A program made the translations under genes and the position numbers. From Akanthomyces muscarius (taxonomy: Eukaryota; Ascomycota; Sordariomycetes; Hypocreales; Cordycipitaceae), in contig NC_079244.1 of assembly GCF_028009165.1 (NCBI RefSeq), positions 2,418,001-2,482,000 of the forward strand: 64,000 nt of DNA, in the 5' to 3' direction. Every line of letters starts with the position of its first letter. The first letter of the stretch is position 1. This document shows positions 9,703-19,195 of this stretch, one piece after another. The notes beneath the pieces are model-generated. The model made no database searches. It was not told the origin of the DNA and was given only the letters and a program-made list of their open reading frames with translations.

Positions 9703-10576
9703 TTTTTTCGTATTGAATGGAAGTATTATGAATATTGTCTTGGATCAAATGAAGTTGTGAAAAGTAGAGATAGTTGTGTGTGAGTGCGTGTGGTGGCCGT
9801 CCAGCGGTATAAGTGAGATGCAGGTGAACAAAGAATGAAGTTTCAAAGACAGAAGCCAAGCCAAACGTGCAGGACAAAGGAGAAAACACGACAGCGACCA
9901 GATTCGAAAGAAGTTGAGAGAGGAGTGAAGAGAAGAAAGAAAAAAGTATTGTGCTCCGTGCCAGTCGCCAGCTTAATAGTGCGAACCCCTGGCACAAAGA
10001 GTGACACGGCGCGCATACAGGACCCCATGCGCAGGGCCGAACAAGTGCTAGATAAACAGAAGCTCTCGTGCTACAGACCCTATTGCCGGCCGTTACTTTG
10101 GCTGTTAAAAATAGCAAGATTCATTGGTGGAGAAGATCTCGGGCTGCGTTTGACCTTGATGTGCTGCCAGCGCTTCTTCAGACGTGAAACGGTGCGCCGT
10201 CAGCCAATGGCTGCTGACCCGCTCCTAGGCGCCGCGGTGTGTGAAACGAGAAGCAGCACAGCCCGATTCTGTCAACATGGGAGATGGGATGAGATGCCTA
10301 AACAATTCAGTACACGACCGGGAAATCAGAAAGGGATCCTTTTAATTGGCAATTTGCATGATCCAGAACGCCCCAGCTGCCAAGACTCTGAGACCTGACA
10401 AGGCGGGTTTCACTTCAATGTTCGCATCCTGTACCAGTAGCTTTCTAGTTCCCTCTCGAGAAGGCGCTAAGACATATTCATGTCGATACTAATACAGGAA
10501 AGATAAAGTTATTCGCTTCGATTATTCTTCTGCCAAGCGACTGACGCGTTCTCTATTGGTGGGCCTGTACTTCCTC
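9703..10576. other. Intergenic, promoter side of the MARVEL-like gene
   Basis: A 187-codon open frame on the plus strand (9835-10398) has low-quality, Arg/Lys-rich composition and no splice partners. It is not called. Nothing else recognised. Confidence 0.4.
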
Positions 10577-10735
10577 GGCCCATCTTGGCAATCGACAGCC
10601 GACATGGCCTGGTCCGCCACAGCCTGTATAGGTAGCGGCCGAACAGCGGCACCCCAGCTCACAAAGCTGGTAATGATATCTCCAGGACAAAAATTCCCAC
10701 GGATATGTAGTAGCCCAGTTTGGTCTTGACAAGCA
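10577..10735 (-). pseudogene. Relic of a second copy of the ThuA-like gene at 13244-13900
   Basis: The bases at 10680-10735 align with those at 13711-13766 in the intact gene; on the minus strand they read LGYYISVGIFVLE against LGYYVPAGILVLD. Weaker similarity extends over 10577-10680 (CCCATCT, ACATG, GGTC-GCCAC and CTVTAG blocks in the same order as at about 13645-13690). Frames are broken by a stop and indels. No match is visible further 5' or 3'. It lies 190 bp from the decayed zinc-cluster gene. Seen directly by comparing the two places; the direction of duplication is inference. Confidence 0.6.
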
Positions 10736-10924
10736 TCCTGCTACTACGGCGTCACGATACTGCCCAAGAACGGAGCCAACGATAGTATAGGTATCCAAGG
10801 CTTGGCCCGAGATAGTGCGGAGCGCAAGAAGACATGGGCGCCAAGGAGTCGGACCGGTTACCTGACTTATCGGCACGCGCCTTGGTGGGTAAACGCACCA
10901 CCGGATCTCTCTTACAATTTGATT

Positions 10925-12535
10925 CCGGCATGATCTGCTGACCACGGCTCTAGCCTTGGTCGAATCAAGTGCGATGAAGGCAGACCGGTCTGCCGGCGCT
11001 GCACCACGAGTGAAAAGACATGCTGCGGATATAACGAGATTCAGCAATCCGACAGTAATATTTTCAGTGTTATATTAGACACTGATGCTATAGCGGCAGG
11101 TACCGGCGCCGCAGCGGAGCGCCCGGCCCGCCCCCCTCCGATAGGTGGTCGCAGCAGAAACAAGACATCACTGTCGAATGTGTGCCTCCCCAGTGGGATT
11201 TTGTGGAAGCGCTTCGATACTGTAAGCTAAGCCCATCTATAGTAAACTGTTATAATTTCTATAAAATCATTGATCAATGGTCCAGATTATGCCGTCCTTT
11301 GGCCACAGCTAGTGCACAACGTGCAGCCCGTTCTTGATCCGCAGCTTCACCACTTCGCCTTTGACCCGCTGGCTTTTATTTGCATGGTAATCCGCGGCAA
11401 CATAAGATTGAGGAAACAGAGAAGTCACAGGACTCTACAACATGGACAAAGCATGATGTTGACGGGGCCATGGCGGTCTTCTATCAGCATGTCACTAAGT
11501 ACATCAGCATCATCAGCAGATTGGACAAGGAAGCACGCTTGCTCTTCGCGGTATCTGGTTTCTGCTCAACTATGACCTGCAGCTGTATTTGATGTCCTGG
11601 CGCGCCTACATCAATGGGTACCTAGCCTTGGTGCAGCAGCTCGGCGGCGTCGAGGCCGTCTTTAGTGTCAAGAATCCGCCTCGGGGCAGCTTCGCGAGCA
11701 TCCTGGTGTAAGAACCCACGCTCGATTTCTGTGAAGGCAAACTCGGTGTACACGCTGCTGATATAGGGACAGGACCGGCATCACTGGCAATACCACCAGC
11801 ACAGCATCGCAGCAAGTGTCCGGGTTTGATCTTCTCTCAGACGAGGAGGTGCGGTCCATATATTTGAACAGGTTTGACGAGCATTTTTTTCGCCCGACAG
11901 ATCTGCTGCTCTCCATTAGTCCACATCACACAGCTACGAGTCCAAATTGCCACAGACGAAAACACGTCGGTGGCGTAAACCATGGCACCCAGCTTTCCCC
12001 TTGATGTAAGAGACTTTAAAGGAGACAAATGGATCCGAGACAAGGATCTGGAGCAGAGGGCCATGGCGCCTGCTGTTGCACGTACATTCAAGCTTGCCGC
12101 GGGCCTCTACGGGATTTTCTCACTGCTGTCTCCGGCTGTCGTCTCGTGGGCGGAATCTGCCGGCCATGCGAGCCTGCTGGGCAAAAGCATGGGCGATAGC
12201 GTGCGAACCTGGTACCGGACAGAGCTGTTGGATCTTATCCGGAAAAGCTGGCCCAAAGCCGCGAACCCCGTCTGCTTCACGTGGCCGCTCGCTGTCGTTG
12301 AAGTCACTGTGGCCGACACGGACCAGCCGCAGGACCGGGAATTTTGTCGAGCAGGGCTTGTTTGATATCTAGAAGTCGGAGGACGGAGGGGCGGCGCCCT
12401 TCATGTGGAGGGAGAAGCCGCTGGCGCTGTGACGGCCCGGCAAGACAGGCTGGGAGGACTGCTTCGACGAGCCGACTCCAATCATATAGCACCGCAGCAC
12501 ATGGTGGAACTCGAAAGAGCTGACAGCAGGCTGCG
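10925..12535 (+). pseudogene. Decayed Zn2Cys6 fungal transcription factor gene
   Basis: Pieces of a zinc-cluster regulator appear in order but in different frames. The end of the zinc cluster (RIKCDEGRPVCRRC, then CCGY) is at about 10960-11035; its first CxxC part is unrecognisable. PQWDFVEALRYC, typical of the spacer in these proteins, is near 11190-11220. The middle domain follows: DVDGAMAVFYQHVTKYIS, then after a frameshift near 11560 LLNYDLQLYLMSWRAYINGY and LVQQLGGVEAVF, a possible intron (11709-11767), SGFDLLSDEEVRSIYLNRFD, another frameshift near 11921, an in-frame TAA at 11976, then PLDVRDFKGDKWIRDKDLE to ADTDQPQDREF, a frameshift near 12342, VEQGLFDI and stops at 12370 and 12430, and GKTGWEDCFDEPTP. 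At least three indels and three stops make a working product unlikely. Confidence 0.8.
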
Positions 12536-13243
12536 GAAGCTTTCAACCATCTGTGCTGCTAGCTCACGGAGGACCTATCATGATCCCGCGGTTGCTGGTA
12601 CCTAATGGCAAGGTTGGGCACGCAAGCCAAGTTATCGGCGCTGCGAGACGTCTTGTGGCTTTTGCGAAATATGCAGTGTATATCTGACAGACGAATGCAA
12701 GCTTTGACTGCTGTGATCTCGGTGTCGCCACCAGAAGCTGACGTCAGGTGTGACTGCAGCCAACAAGTACGCACAGCAGGTGAGGCGTATTGTATATCGT
12801 ACCGAGTGTGACAATACTTTCCGCACCGTAAAATCTTGTTTTCTCGTAGGCTATTCAGTCATGAAACGCAGTGGGCATCGATGAATCTTTGCCCAAATCC
12901 TGGTTATACACCAGCTGAGCCGATCAACGCTAGCCAGTGAGTGTCCAGTACCATCTCTAGATGCATATGCCTGTTCGATAGTCTTCTAGATCAACTTTTT
13001 GCAATTTTTCTTTTGGCGGTAACATGGCTCACCTCGCTCGCACATGGCCGCACCATTGTGTGGTAAAGCAGTCTGCTTTTGGCACCGAAGGTCTCCCTGT
13101 TCACTTGTCAATAACTCGTTCTCATTTCTCCTACATACATGACGCCCTCTATGTAGTAATATCTGCTTTCTATAGAAACCGAATTCGCCTTCACCAAAAT
13201 GCGGAGCAAACTCCAGTAGATCTACCTTTCAGAGACCACCACC
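12536..13243. other. Intergenic
   Basis: The 3' flank of the decayed regulator and of the ThuA-like gene. Nothing recognised. Confidence 0.45.
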
Positions 13244-13900
13244 TCACACCAGCTTCAGCATGGCGACGATGGTCGTCCTTGTGCTCCGCTCATTTTCCCG
13301 ATCGCCCACCAGCGCAACATAGCCGTCGCCCACCTTGGCCATGACAATCCCCGACTCAATGTTGGCGCGCTCATACTGCTGCGGGTAGATTTCATAGAGC
13401 GCGTCGGCAGCGCTGCCCACCTTTACCGTCAGCTGGCTGAGCTCGCAGACGCTCGGCAGCGAGACGAGCTGCTCGGCCAGGTGGCCGTCGGCGATGGCGC
13501 TCGCGTGCGGATTGAGGCGGGCGCCCGTGTGCACCTCGTAGCCGACGAAGCTCCAGTCGAGGCCGAAGGCGCCGAATATGTGCTGCAGCGCCCTGGGCTC
13601 GACCACGGCCGGGAACACGCCCGCAAAGACGACGGTGCCGCCCATCTGCGCGTACATGTTGAGCAGGTCAGCCACCGTCTCTAGATCACCCGCGCTTGTA
13701 GTAAAGCCAGCATCCAGGACGAGAATACCCGCGGGTACGTAGTAGCCCAGCTTGCCCTTGATCTCGTCAACGGACCGCGCCCAGACGACCTCGATCCGGG
13801 CGGCGATTTCCTGAGTCAGCGAGGCCCATTTGTCGTTGATGAGGTAGCGACTGGGATCGGGACCGCAGCTAATGATCAAAATGGGGGATCCATTGACCAT
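13244..13900 (-). CDS. Unknown protein, possibly ThuA/class I amidotransferase-like fold
   Basis: Intronless from the ATG at 13900, giving 218 aa (an upstream in-frame ATG at 13990 would add 30 residues of poor composition). The alternating pattern of short hydrophobic strands and glycines (SPILIISCGPDPSRYL, GYYVPAGILVLDAGF, LLNMYAQMGGTVVFAGVFP, FGLDWSFVGYE, GDGYVALVGDRENE) suggests a Rossmann-like fold such as ThuA-type glutamine-amidotransferase-like proteins, in which a strand-G-G-T-VVF-G segment is common. I see no catalytic Cys-His-Glu triad, so an enzymatic role is not claimed. A decayed second copy of its central part lies 3 kb away at about 10577-10735. Confidence 0.65.
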   Translation of the reverse strand: MVNGSPILIISCGPDPSRYLINDKWASLTQEIAARIEVVWARSVDEIKGKLGYYVPAGILVLDAGFTTSAGDLETVADLLNMYAQMGGTVVFAGVFPAVVEPRALQHIFGAFGLDWSFVGYEVHTGARLNPHASAIADGHLAEQLVSLPSVCELSQLTVKVGSAADALYEIYPQQYERANIESGIVMAKVGDGYVALVGDRENERSTRTTIVAMLKLV

Positions 13901-15039
13901 GTCGGCGGTGGAAACTGCAATATGGTGTCTGCGAAGGATGCCGCGATGGTCGTGTAAGTGGGTGGCTGCGGGTAGTTGACGAACAACCAAAAGCTGTAGC
14001 GGTAGGAGCGGGTGTATTGTCTATCCAGGCTTCAAAAACAACATCTTCTTTCCCTCCAGCCCTTTGCTCATTTATATAGGAGAAAGCCAGAAGACGGTGC
14101 ATCTGATTCACAAGCTCTCCGGAGCCCGCTGCAGTGTTTGCCGAGTGTGAAACCACCGAGCACGGTCGCCGCTGGCTAGCCCTCTTCTGCCGCCAAGGGC
14201 TGTGATTACGTTCTGAGGGAATGGAGTGATTGGCTTTTCTTTGCGCTGGGAAAAAAAAAGAGAAAGCGTTCAAGCCCGGCAAAGCCGTGTCTGCCCAACA
14301 AGCCCTGGCCTAAAATACGATGTTACACACGCAGCTGCCACCATCTGGGGGCCCAAAGGCGATGAATAGCTAGGCTAGGAGGGAGAGTACGCGCCCCTGT
14401 CCGGCGCTCTGCTGTGCAGCGTCGGCCCAACGCTACGCAAACATGTCCCTTACCCGAACGCATGCAAAACTGACGACAGTCACGATATGGCGTTGGCTCG
14501 GCAAACCAAACAGCTGAATCAGTATCACTGGAACACAATGGGATGCATTGGTAACAAGCGGGCCAAAGCTACACCGCATCATTAGATGGCAAGGGACAGT
14601 GCTTCACGATCAATCAAAGGGGGAAAAAAGAGAATTCTATGTCATTTCATTAATATTGCTCGCTATTTTCGTAGGCCAGAAAAATCAACTAGGTATCACA
14701 AGGCTGTCTGCCAAAAAACACAAGACACTTTCGTCATGCCGCATGTAACACCTCTTTACAGTCCCTTCCTTCGGATATAAGCCATGTGTAATGTTGCGCC
14801 GCAGCAACTATCTGGCCAAGCCCCCTCTCAGCTCTCGGGTTACACATAGTGTCCAGTATGTGCGTAGACCGAAGAACACACGTGATGAAGAGTGTTCCAT
14901 ATCTGCAAGTCGTTTGTCAACTTGCAGTGTTCTGTGTCAAAAGGTAACAAGAGAGATCCATCCCGGGAGTGAGAGACGTCAAAGTTGATCCTGTCTGTAA
15001 AGAGCGTTTGCAAGCTGACATGTTGGTGGCCTCGCCATT
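13901..15039. other. Intergenic, about 1.1 kb
   Basis: Holds the promoter of the ThuA-like gene and the 3' flank of the repeat protein. A 137-codon minus-strand open frame at 13869-14282 is not convincing. Nothing else recognised. Confidence 0.4.
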
Positions 15040-15042
15040 TTA

Positions 15043-15171
15043 CTGGGCGTTGACCTTGGCCGCAAGCTCGGCCAAGCAGTCGGCATAGACGGAAAAGAGC
15101 TCATGCTTATTCGTGTTTAGATCGGTAAGCATCTTGTTGAATTCTTCGACGTTGGTTTCTGTTTCGCGCTC
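15043..15171 (-). other. In-frame open extension after the TGA of the KDPLG-repeat gene
   Basis: Directly after the TGA (15172-15174) the same frame stays open for 43 codons to a TAA at 15040-15042. It reads as helical, coding-like protein, with VEEFNKMLTDLNTNKHELF and SVYADCLAELAAKVNAQ. Either the stop is read through or mutated, or it is removed by splicing: a GTTAGT donor at 15240 and a CAAG acceptor at 15133 would skip it in frame. See the finding. Confidence 0.4.
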
Positions 15172-16449
15172 TCAAGCGCTCATAGTGAGAACTCCGGCGG
15201 CAGGAGCATCTCCAACGTCGGGCTTCGGGGTGCCACTAACGGCGGGAGCACTTCCAGAAGACGCTTTCACTGAATCGTTAATGCCCTCCAAAATGGCGGC
15301 AAGGACGGGCTCGATGCCGGGGACCTCTAGTCTAAGGCCCTCAGTATCGATGACAGGCTGCTCTTCGCGCTTGGCGGGCAACTTGGCAGCGTTGGCGAGA
15401 GTTCCGGTAGCGCCCACGGCAGTGTTGCCAATGTCGCCAACAGTCTTGCCAACAGTGCCGAGAGGGTCCTTGAGCAGACCAGACACTGCACCAGTGGGGG
15501 AAGCACCAGCAGCACTCTGAGCAGCACTTGTTGCGCCGTTGTTAGCAGCGGTAGCATCGCCGAGAAGATTTTCAACAGCGCCCAGAGGGTCTTTGGTCAG
15601 GTCAGAGACAGAGTCGGTGGCACCAGCAGCAACCTTGGTGGCTCCGGTTACACCACGAAGAAGGCCCCCGACAGCGCCAAGAGGGTCCTTGGTCAAGTCA
15701 GAGGCAGCAGCGGTAGAAGTAGCAGCGCCCTTGGCGGATCCGATGAGATCGCCGACAAGGTTACTAACAGTGCCTGTGGGATTCTTGCCCATACCTCCGA
15801 CAGCGCCGAGAGGGTCCTTAGTCAGACCGCCGACGGGGCTGCCTGCTTTTTCGATAGCACTGCTGGCCAGAGGTCCGGCAACAGGAAGGTCCTTGAAAAG
15901 TCCACCCAAAAGGCGGACCAGGTCGCTAAGGAGACCCTGATCATACATCTTCCTGATGGCAGCTTCCGTGACGCCGTTGTCCTTCAAGATAGAGGTGAGC
16001 TTCTGCTCAGTAGCTTGAGTCGCGCCCTCGGCCTCATCAAAGACAACCTTGATCGGAATAAGTTCCGGATGCGAACTCTTGAGCAGGTCCGCCAGCTTCT
16101 TCTTGTCTTCAGGGGATATGGCCTGGAAGATCAAACCGCCGGTGGCATTGTCGACATCTTCCAAGATCTTGGCTGCCTCGCTACCGACTGATATCTGGGG
16201 AGTGACGGGAGAGGGAGCGGCCGGAGCAATGGCAGTGGAGTTGCGAGCAGTAGGGGCATCGCGGTTAGCAAGCGCGGCAACAAGGCCGTTGACAAGCTTG
16301 GCATCCTTGCTGGAGACGGTGACCGTTCCGTTGAGGACAGCATGGAGCGCAGAAGCATTGACGGCAGTGGTGTTGACATCTGAACTGACGGGCGCAGCCA
16401 GGGCACCGATGAGGTATGTGAAGACAGTAGCAACAACAGCAGACTTCAT
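15172..16449 (-). CDS. Secreted Ala/Gly/Thr-rich protein with KDPLG repeats
   Basis: An intronless 425-aa frame. The N-terminus MKSAVVATVFTYLIGALAAP is a clear signal peptide with probable cleavage after LAAP or nearby. The mature part begins with a folded-looking domain (SVGSEAAKILEDVDNATGG to about residue 190, including IRKMYDQGLLSDLVRLLGG), followed by a low-complexity region with repeated L-K-DPLGxVGxL units, a dibasic KREE processing-like site, and a tail ending GVLTMSA. No catalytic motif. Extracellular or cell-wall location is inferred from the signal peptide and composition; a surface or effector-like role is speculation. The frame continues past the stop (see 15043-15171), so the C-terminus is uncertain. 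Confidence 0.8.
   Translation of the reverse strand: MKSAVVATVFTYLIGALAAPVSSDVNTTAVNASALHAVLNGTVTVSSKDAKLVNGLVAALANRDAPTARNSTAIAPAAPSPVTPQISVGSEAAKILEDVDNATGGLIFQAISPEDKKKLADLLKSSHPELIPIKVVFDEAEGATQATEQKLTSILKDNGVTEAAIRKMYDQGLLSDLVRLLGGLFKDLPVAGPLASSAIEKAGSPVGGLTKDPLGAVGGMGKNPTGTVSNLVGDLIGSAKGAATSTAAASDLTKDPLGAVGGLLRGVTGATKVAAGATDSVSDLTKDPLGAVENLLGDATAANNGATSAAQSAAGASPTGAVSGLLKDPLGTVGKTVGDIGNTAVGATGTLANAAKLPAKREEQPVIDTEGLRLEVPGIEPVLAAILEGINDSVKASSGSAPAVSGTPKPDVGDAPAAGVLTMSA
15445..15835 (-). repeat. Coding repeats, L-x-KDPLGAVxxL units
   Basis: Inside the secreted protein the nucleotide motif GCGCC(A/G)AGAGGGTC (antisense) recurs about five times at intervals of roughly 75-135 bp, coding LTKDPLGAV (three close copies), a related LTKDPLGAVEN and LLKDPLGTV, plus a diverged KNPTGTV. 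Spacers are Ala/Thr/Gly-rich. Such units are prone to copy-number change. Confidence 0.75.
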
Positions 16450-19195
16450 TTTGGCGGTTGGGGTGGGTGAGGAGGGAACGAGCTTTTAAAGTAATACGGC
16501 AGGATAGTAGAATAATACGAAAAGACTCCTTGTGGACGGCAAAGGTCTTGTAAAGGGTGTTGGAGAAAGAGGCTCTGGAGAAGAAAGCATATTTACACTT
16601 GAGAGGCCGAGGGAGGACATCTTATAGCTCAAGGTTGTTTCGGCCTCGTTTTACCCCGTAACCGTGTCTTAGGTTGCTTCGGGATGCGTTTTAAAAAAAA
16701 TGCAGAACTGAATACTGTAAAACGACGAGCAAAGCTACTAAACGAGGACAATGGAACGCGACGGCGCGTTAAGAGCGACCGGCTGTCACATATGCGGTTG
16801 GCGCTGACGAGACCTGAGGGGCTGGCAGGAATCCCAGCGCAGAACCATCAAAGATGCGGTATGGAGAACAGCAGTTATTATCAAGCCCAGCGGGTGGCTA
16901 CGGTAAAGCAGACCCGGAAATGAGAGCGATGTGACGTCGAGAATGCGGTGCCGTTTCACCGGGCTGGTGTCTCGTCAAGTGACGGCAGCGACACCAACGG
17001 CGGGCTAGCCTGAGGAACCCGCAGATCAAGCCAGAATCTTTTTCTGGAGAAGTGTTTGAGAAAAGATGGAGAGCTTTCTAGAATCAAGGTTGCGCCATGT
17101 CAGGCAATGCACAGCCGACCATGCAGTCGAGATCAAGGCAGCCGGTCTGCGCAGCACATGCAAGTCCAGGCCACGATGGACGACGGCTCGCCATTCCGAC
17201 GTTTGGGCACTCAAGGATTCATAGGGACATGGCTGAATAGCGTATGTTACATGCCGTCTCATTCGGGTTGCAATCGCTCAAGGGAGGCTGTAGCTGCAGG
17301 GCGTGGATGCGAACGGCCCCCATTCTGCGACTCGACCCTCTTAGGGCCGGCGATGGACTACCAGAATTAGCATTGCAGAATGTCAGAATCACATTCAACA
17401 TGGCAGAGATGACTCAATCACGACTCTCGTGGAACGAGAACACCGCAGAAAGCCATTGTGGGAAGACGGTAGGCGAGAATGCTGACTGATACAATCGCAA
17501 GCCGGGTTTCTCGGATGAGGCTTTCAATGTCTGATATTTCGGACAAATCGCCACGGGAGGCAGTGTGCCGAGCTAGAGCGCAATCTGCTGGTGTCTCCAG
17601 ACTATTGCCTTGCCAGGCACGCCGAGCGAGGGGCTATGGAGGCGGGATGCTGGGGGGCAACCCTTGGGAAGTGAGACAGAAAATTCGGCGAGGGCGGTTA
17701 GGCGATTTCGTCGGCACAAAGACACGCCTCGTCGGAAACAATAGTTTCTAAGGTGAGTGCCAGACTGCGTATCCGTACGGTGAAGAATTAGAAAGGTAAA
17801 GGAGTCAGTGAGTCGGAAACGATGCGCGTTGGTTGAGAGGGGGCTTTGTCAGCCAAGTTGTTGGTCGTCTGCGAATGGTGTAGTTGGACGCTGTGCACTG
17901 AGCAAGTGCAGACACTTCTCCGCGCGAGGCTGTAAACATGTGGTGTTGAAATTTAACAAATTTCTTGCTGGCCGCTCATAATGGCGACATAAAATAGAAG
18001 AAAAACTCCTTGCTGATATGTCGCTGTATAAGATGGCTGGTAATGCTACTAGTAGTGGCCGAGTACAGGGTACCTGAAGCTGCGTCATGTTGCGGCCCCG
18101 GCAGAGAGCAGTGCGGGCGCCAATAGGCAATGCGGCATGCTGCACGCTCATCTGCAGTGGTGGAGCGGTCAGGCGGTGTTGACCCGTGCTATAGCATCCT
18201 TTTGAAGAGGGGACAGGAGTAAGAAATGCAAACGGATTCGTCTGCATGCATGTATTCGTTTACTCAAGCCGAGAGCCAGACCCTGCCGTCATCAGTATAT
18301 TAAATATTATGCGCGTCCCCCAATTACAGTGGAGGCGCATCTGCCGAGCCAGCCTTGGTCGATCTACTCTTTAGCGGTGTGTGTACCTGGCGATGGGACG
18401 GCACGTGAGCTGAGTCGCGGCAGAAAAAAAAAAACCACCTGCGAGTCTGTGACTTGGGATTGCAGCACAGGAGATGCAATTGGTGGCTTGCAGACAATTG
18501 CGCAAGCAATTACCTAAGATGACGGCCGACTCGATCAGGGCGTCAATGTTTCTTCTTTCAAATCTCTCCGGTCGTGGGGCAATTAATACGGCATCTGATT
18601 CGTAACCTCAAGGCCCTTGAAAACCCGCCGTGTGTTCCTGGTAGTCTCGTTGAGGTGCCAGACTGTTTTGGGCTTGGCGTAGCACATCCGGCGTCGCTAG
18701 GCCCCGCTGAGGTGACTAAAAGACGCTAGAGCCCGCTGTAGCGCTCACTGTAGCCTCCGACTACGTACGTAGGTAGCATTGCAGCTCCCCCGAAAAGGCG
18801 GCTGCAGCTCTCTTGTCCAGCAATCAACCCCCGGCATCGCTCCCCGGAAGGCCCTGTATCTTATCTCTGACTCCCGAGGTCCCCCCTCCCAGCGCTGCTA
18901 ATCGCCCTGACGCTCCCCCAGCTTCTACTTCTCCCCTCCGCTCACCGGACCTTTTTTTTTTTATCTGCATCTCACTCACCAACTCCACTCCACTGGGCGA
19001 GTCACAGCTCAACCTTTCCGCCCGCTAATATTGATTGTCTATCCGTCCACAACAAACTTTCTTTCTTTTTTATCCCTCTCTAATCTCCTCAGCATCTTCA
19101 ACTGCGCAAAAAGCCAACAACCAGGGGCCATAACGCTATACAGGCTGTGCTGGTTGCCCTGATTGCCCTTTGCGCCTGCGACCGTCACCGCTGGA
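16450..19195. other. Long intergenic region, about 2.7 kb
   Basis: Promoters of two divergent genes (the repeat protein and the carbamoyl-phosphate synthase). Only short unconvincing open frames are present. Pyrimidine-rich stretches between about 18800 and 19090 probably belong to the leader of the plus-strand gene. Confidence 0.45.
18999..19004 (-). promoter_or_regulatory. Possible CPC1/Gcn4 core site (TGACTC)
   Basis: TGACTC on the minus strand, 192 bp upstream of the carbamoyl-phosphate synthase ATG. In fungi arginine genes are commonly under general amino-acid control through this core. It is a six-base match, so chance occurrence is likely. Confidence 0.25.

Noticed and set aside
8791..9783. 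330-codon plus-strand open frame over the MARVEL-like gene
   Set aside because: His/Arg/Gly-rich shadow of the minus-strand gene, which has a clear four-helix topology.
9835..10398. 187-codon open frame
   Set aside because: Basic low-quality composition, no splice partners, sits in the promoter of the MARVEL-like gene.
10553..11047. 164-codon minus-strand open frame
   Set aside because: Overlaps the ThuA-like relic in another frame and the antisense of the zinc cluster; chance frame.
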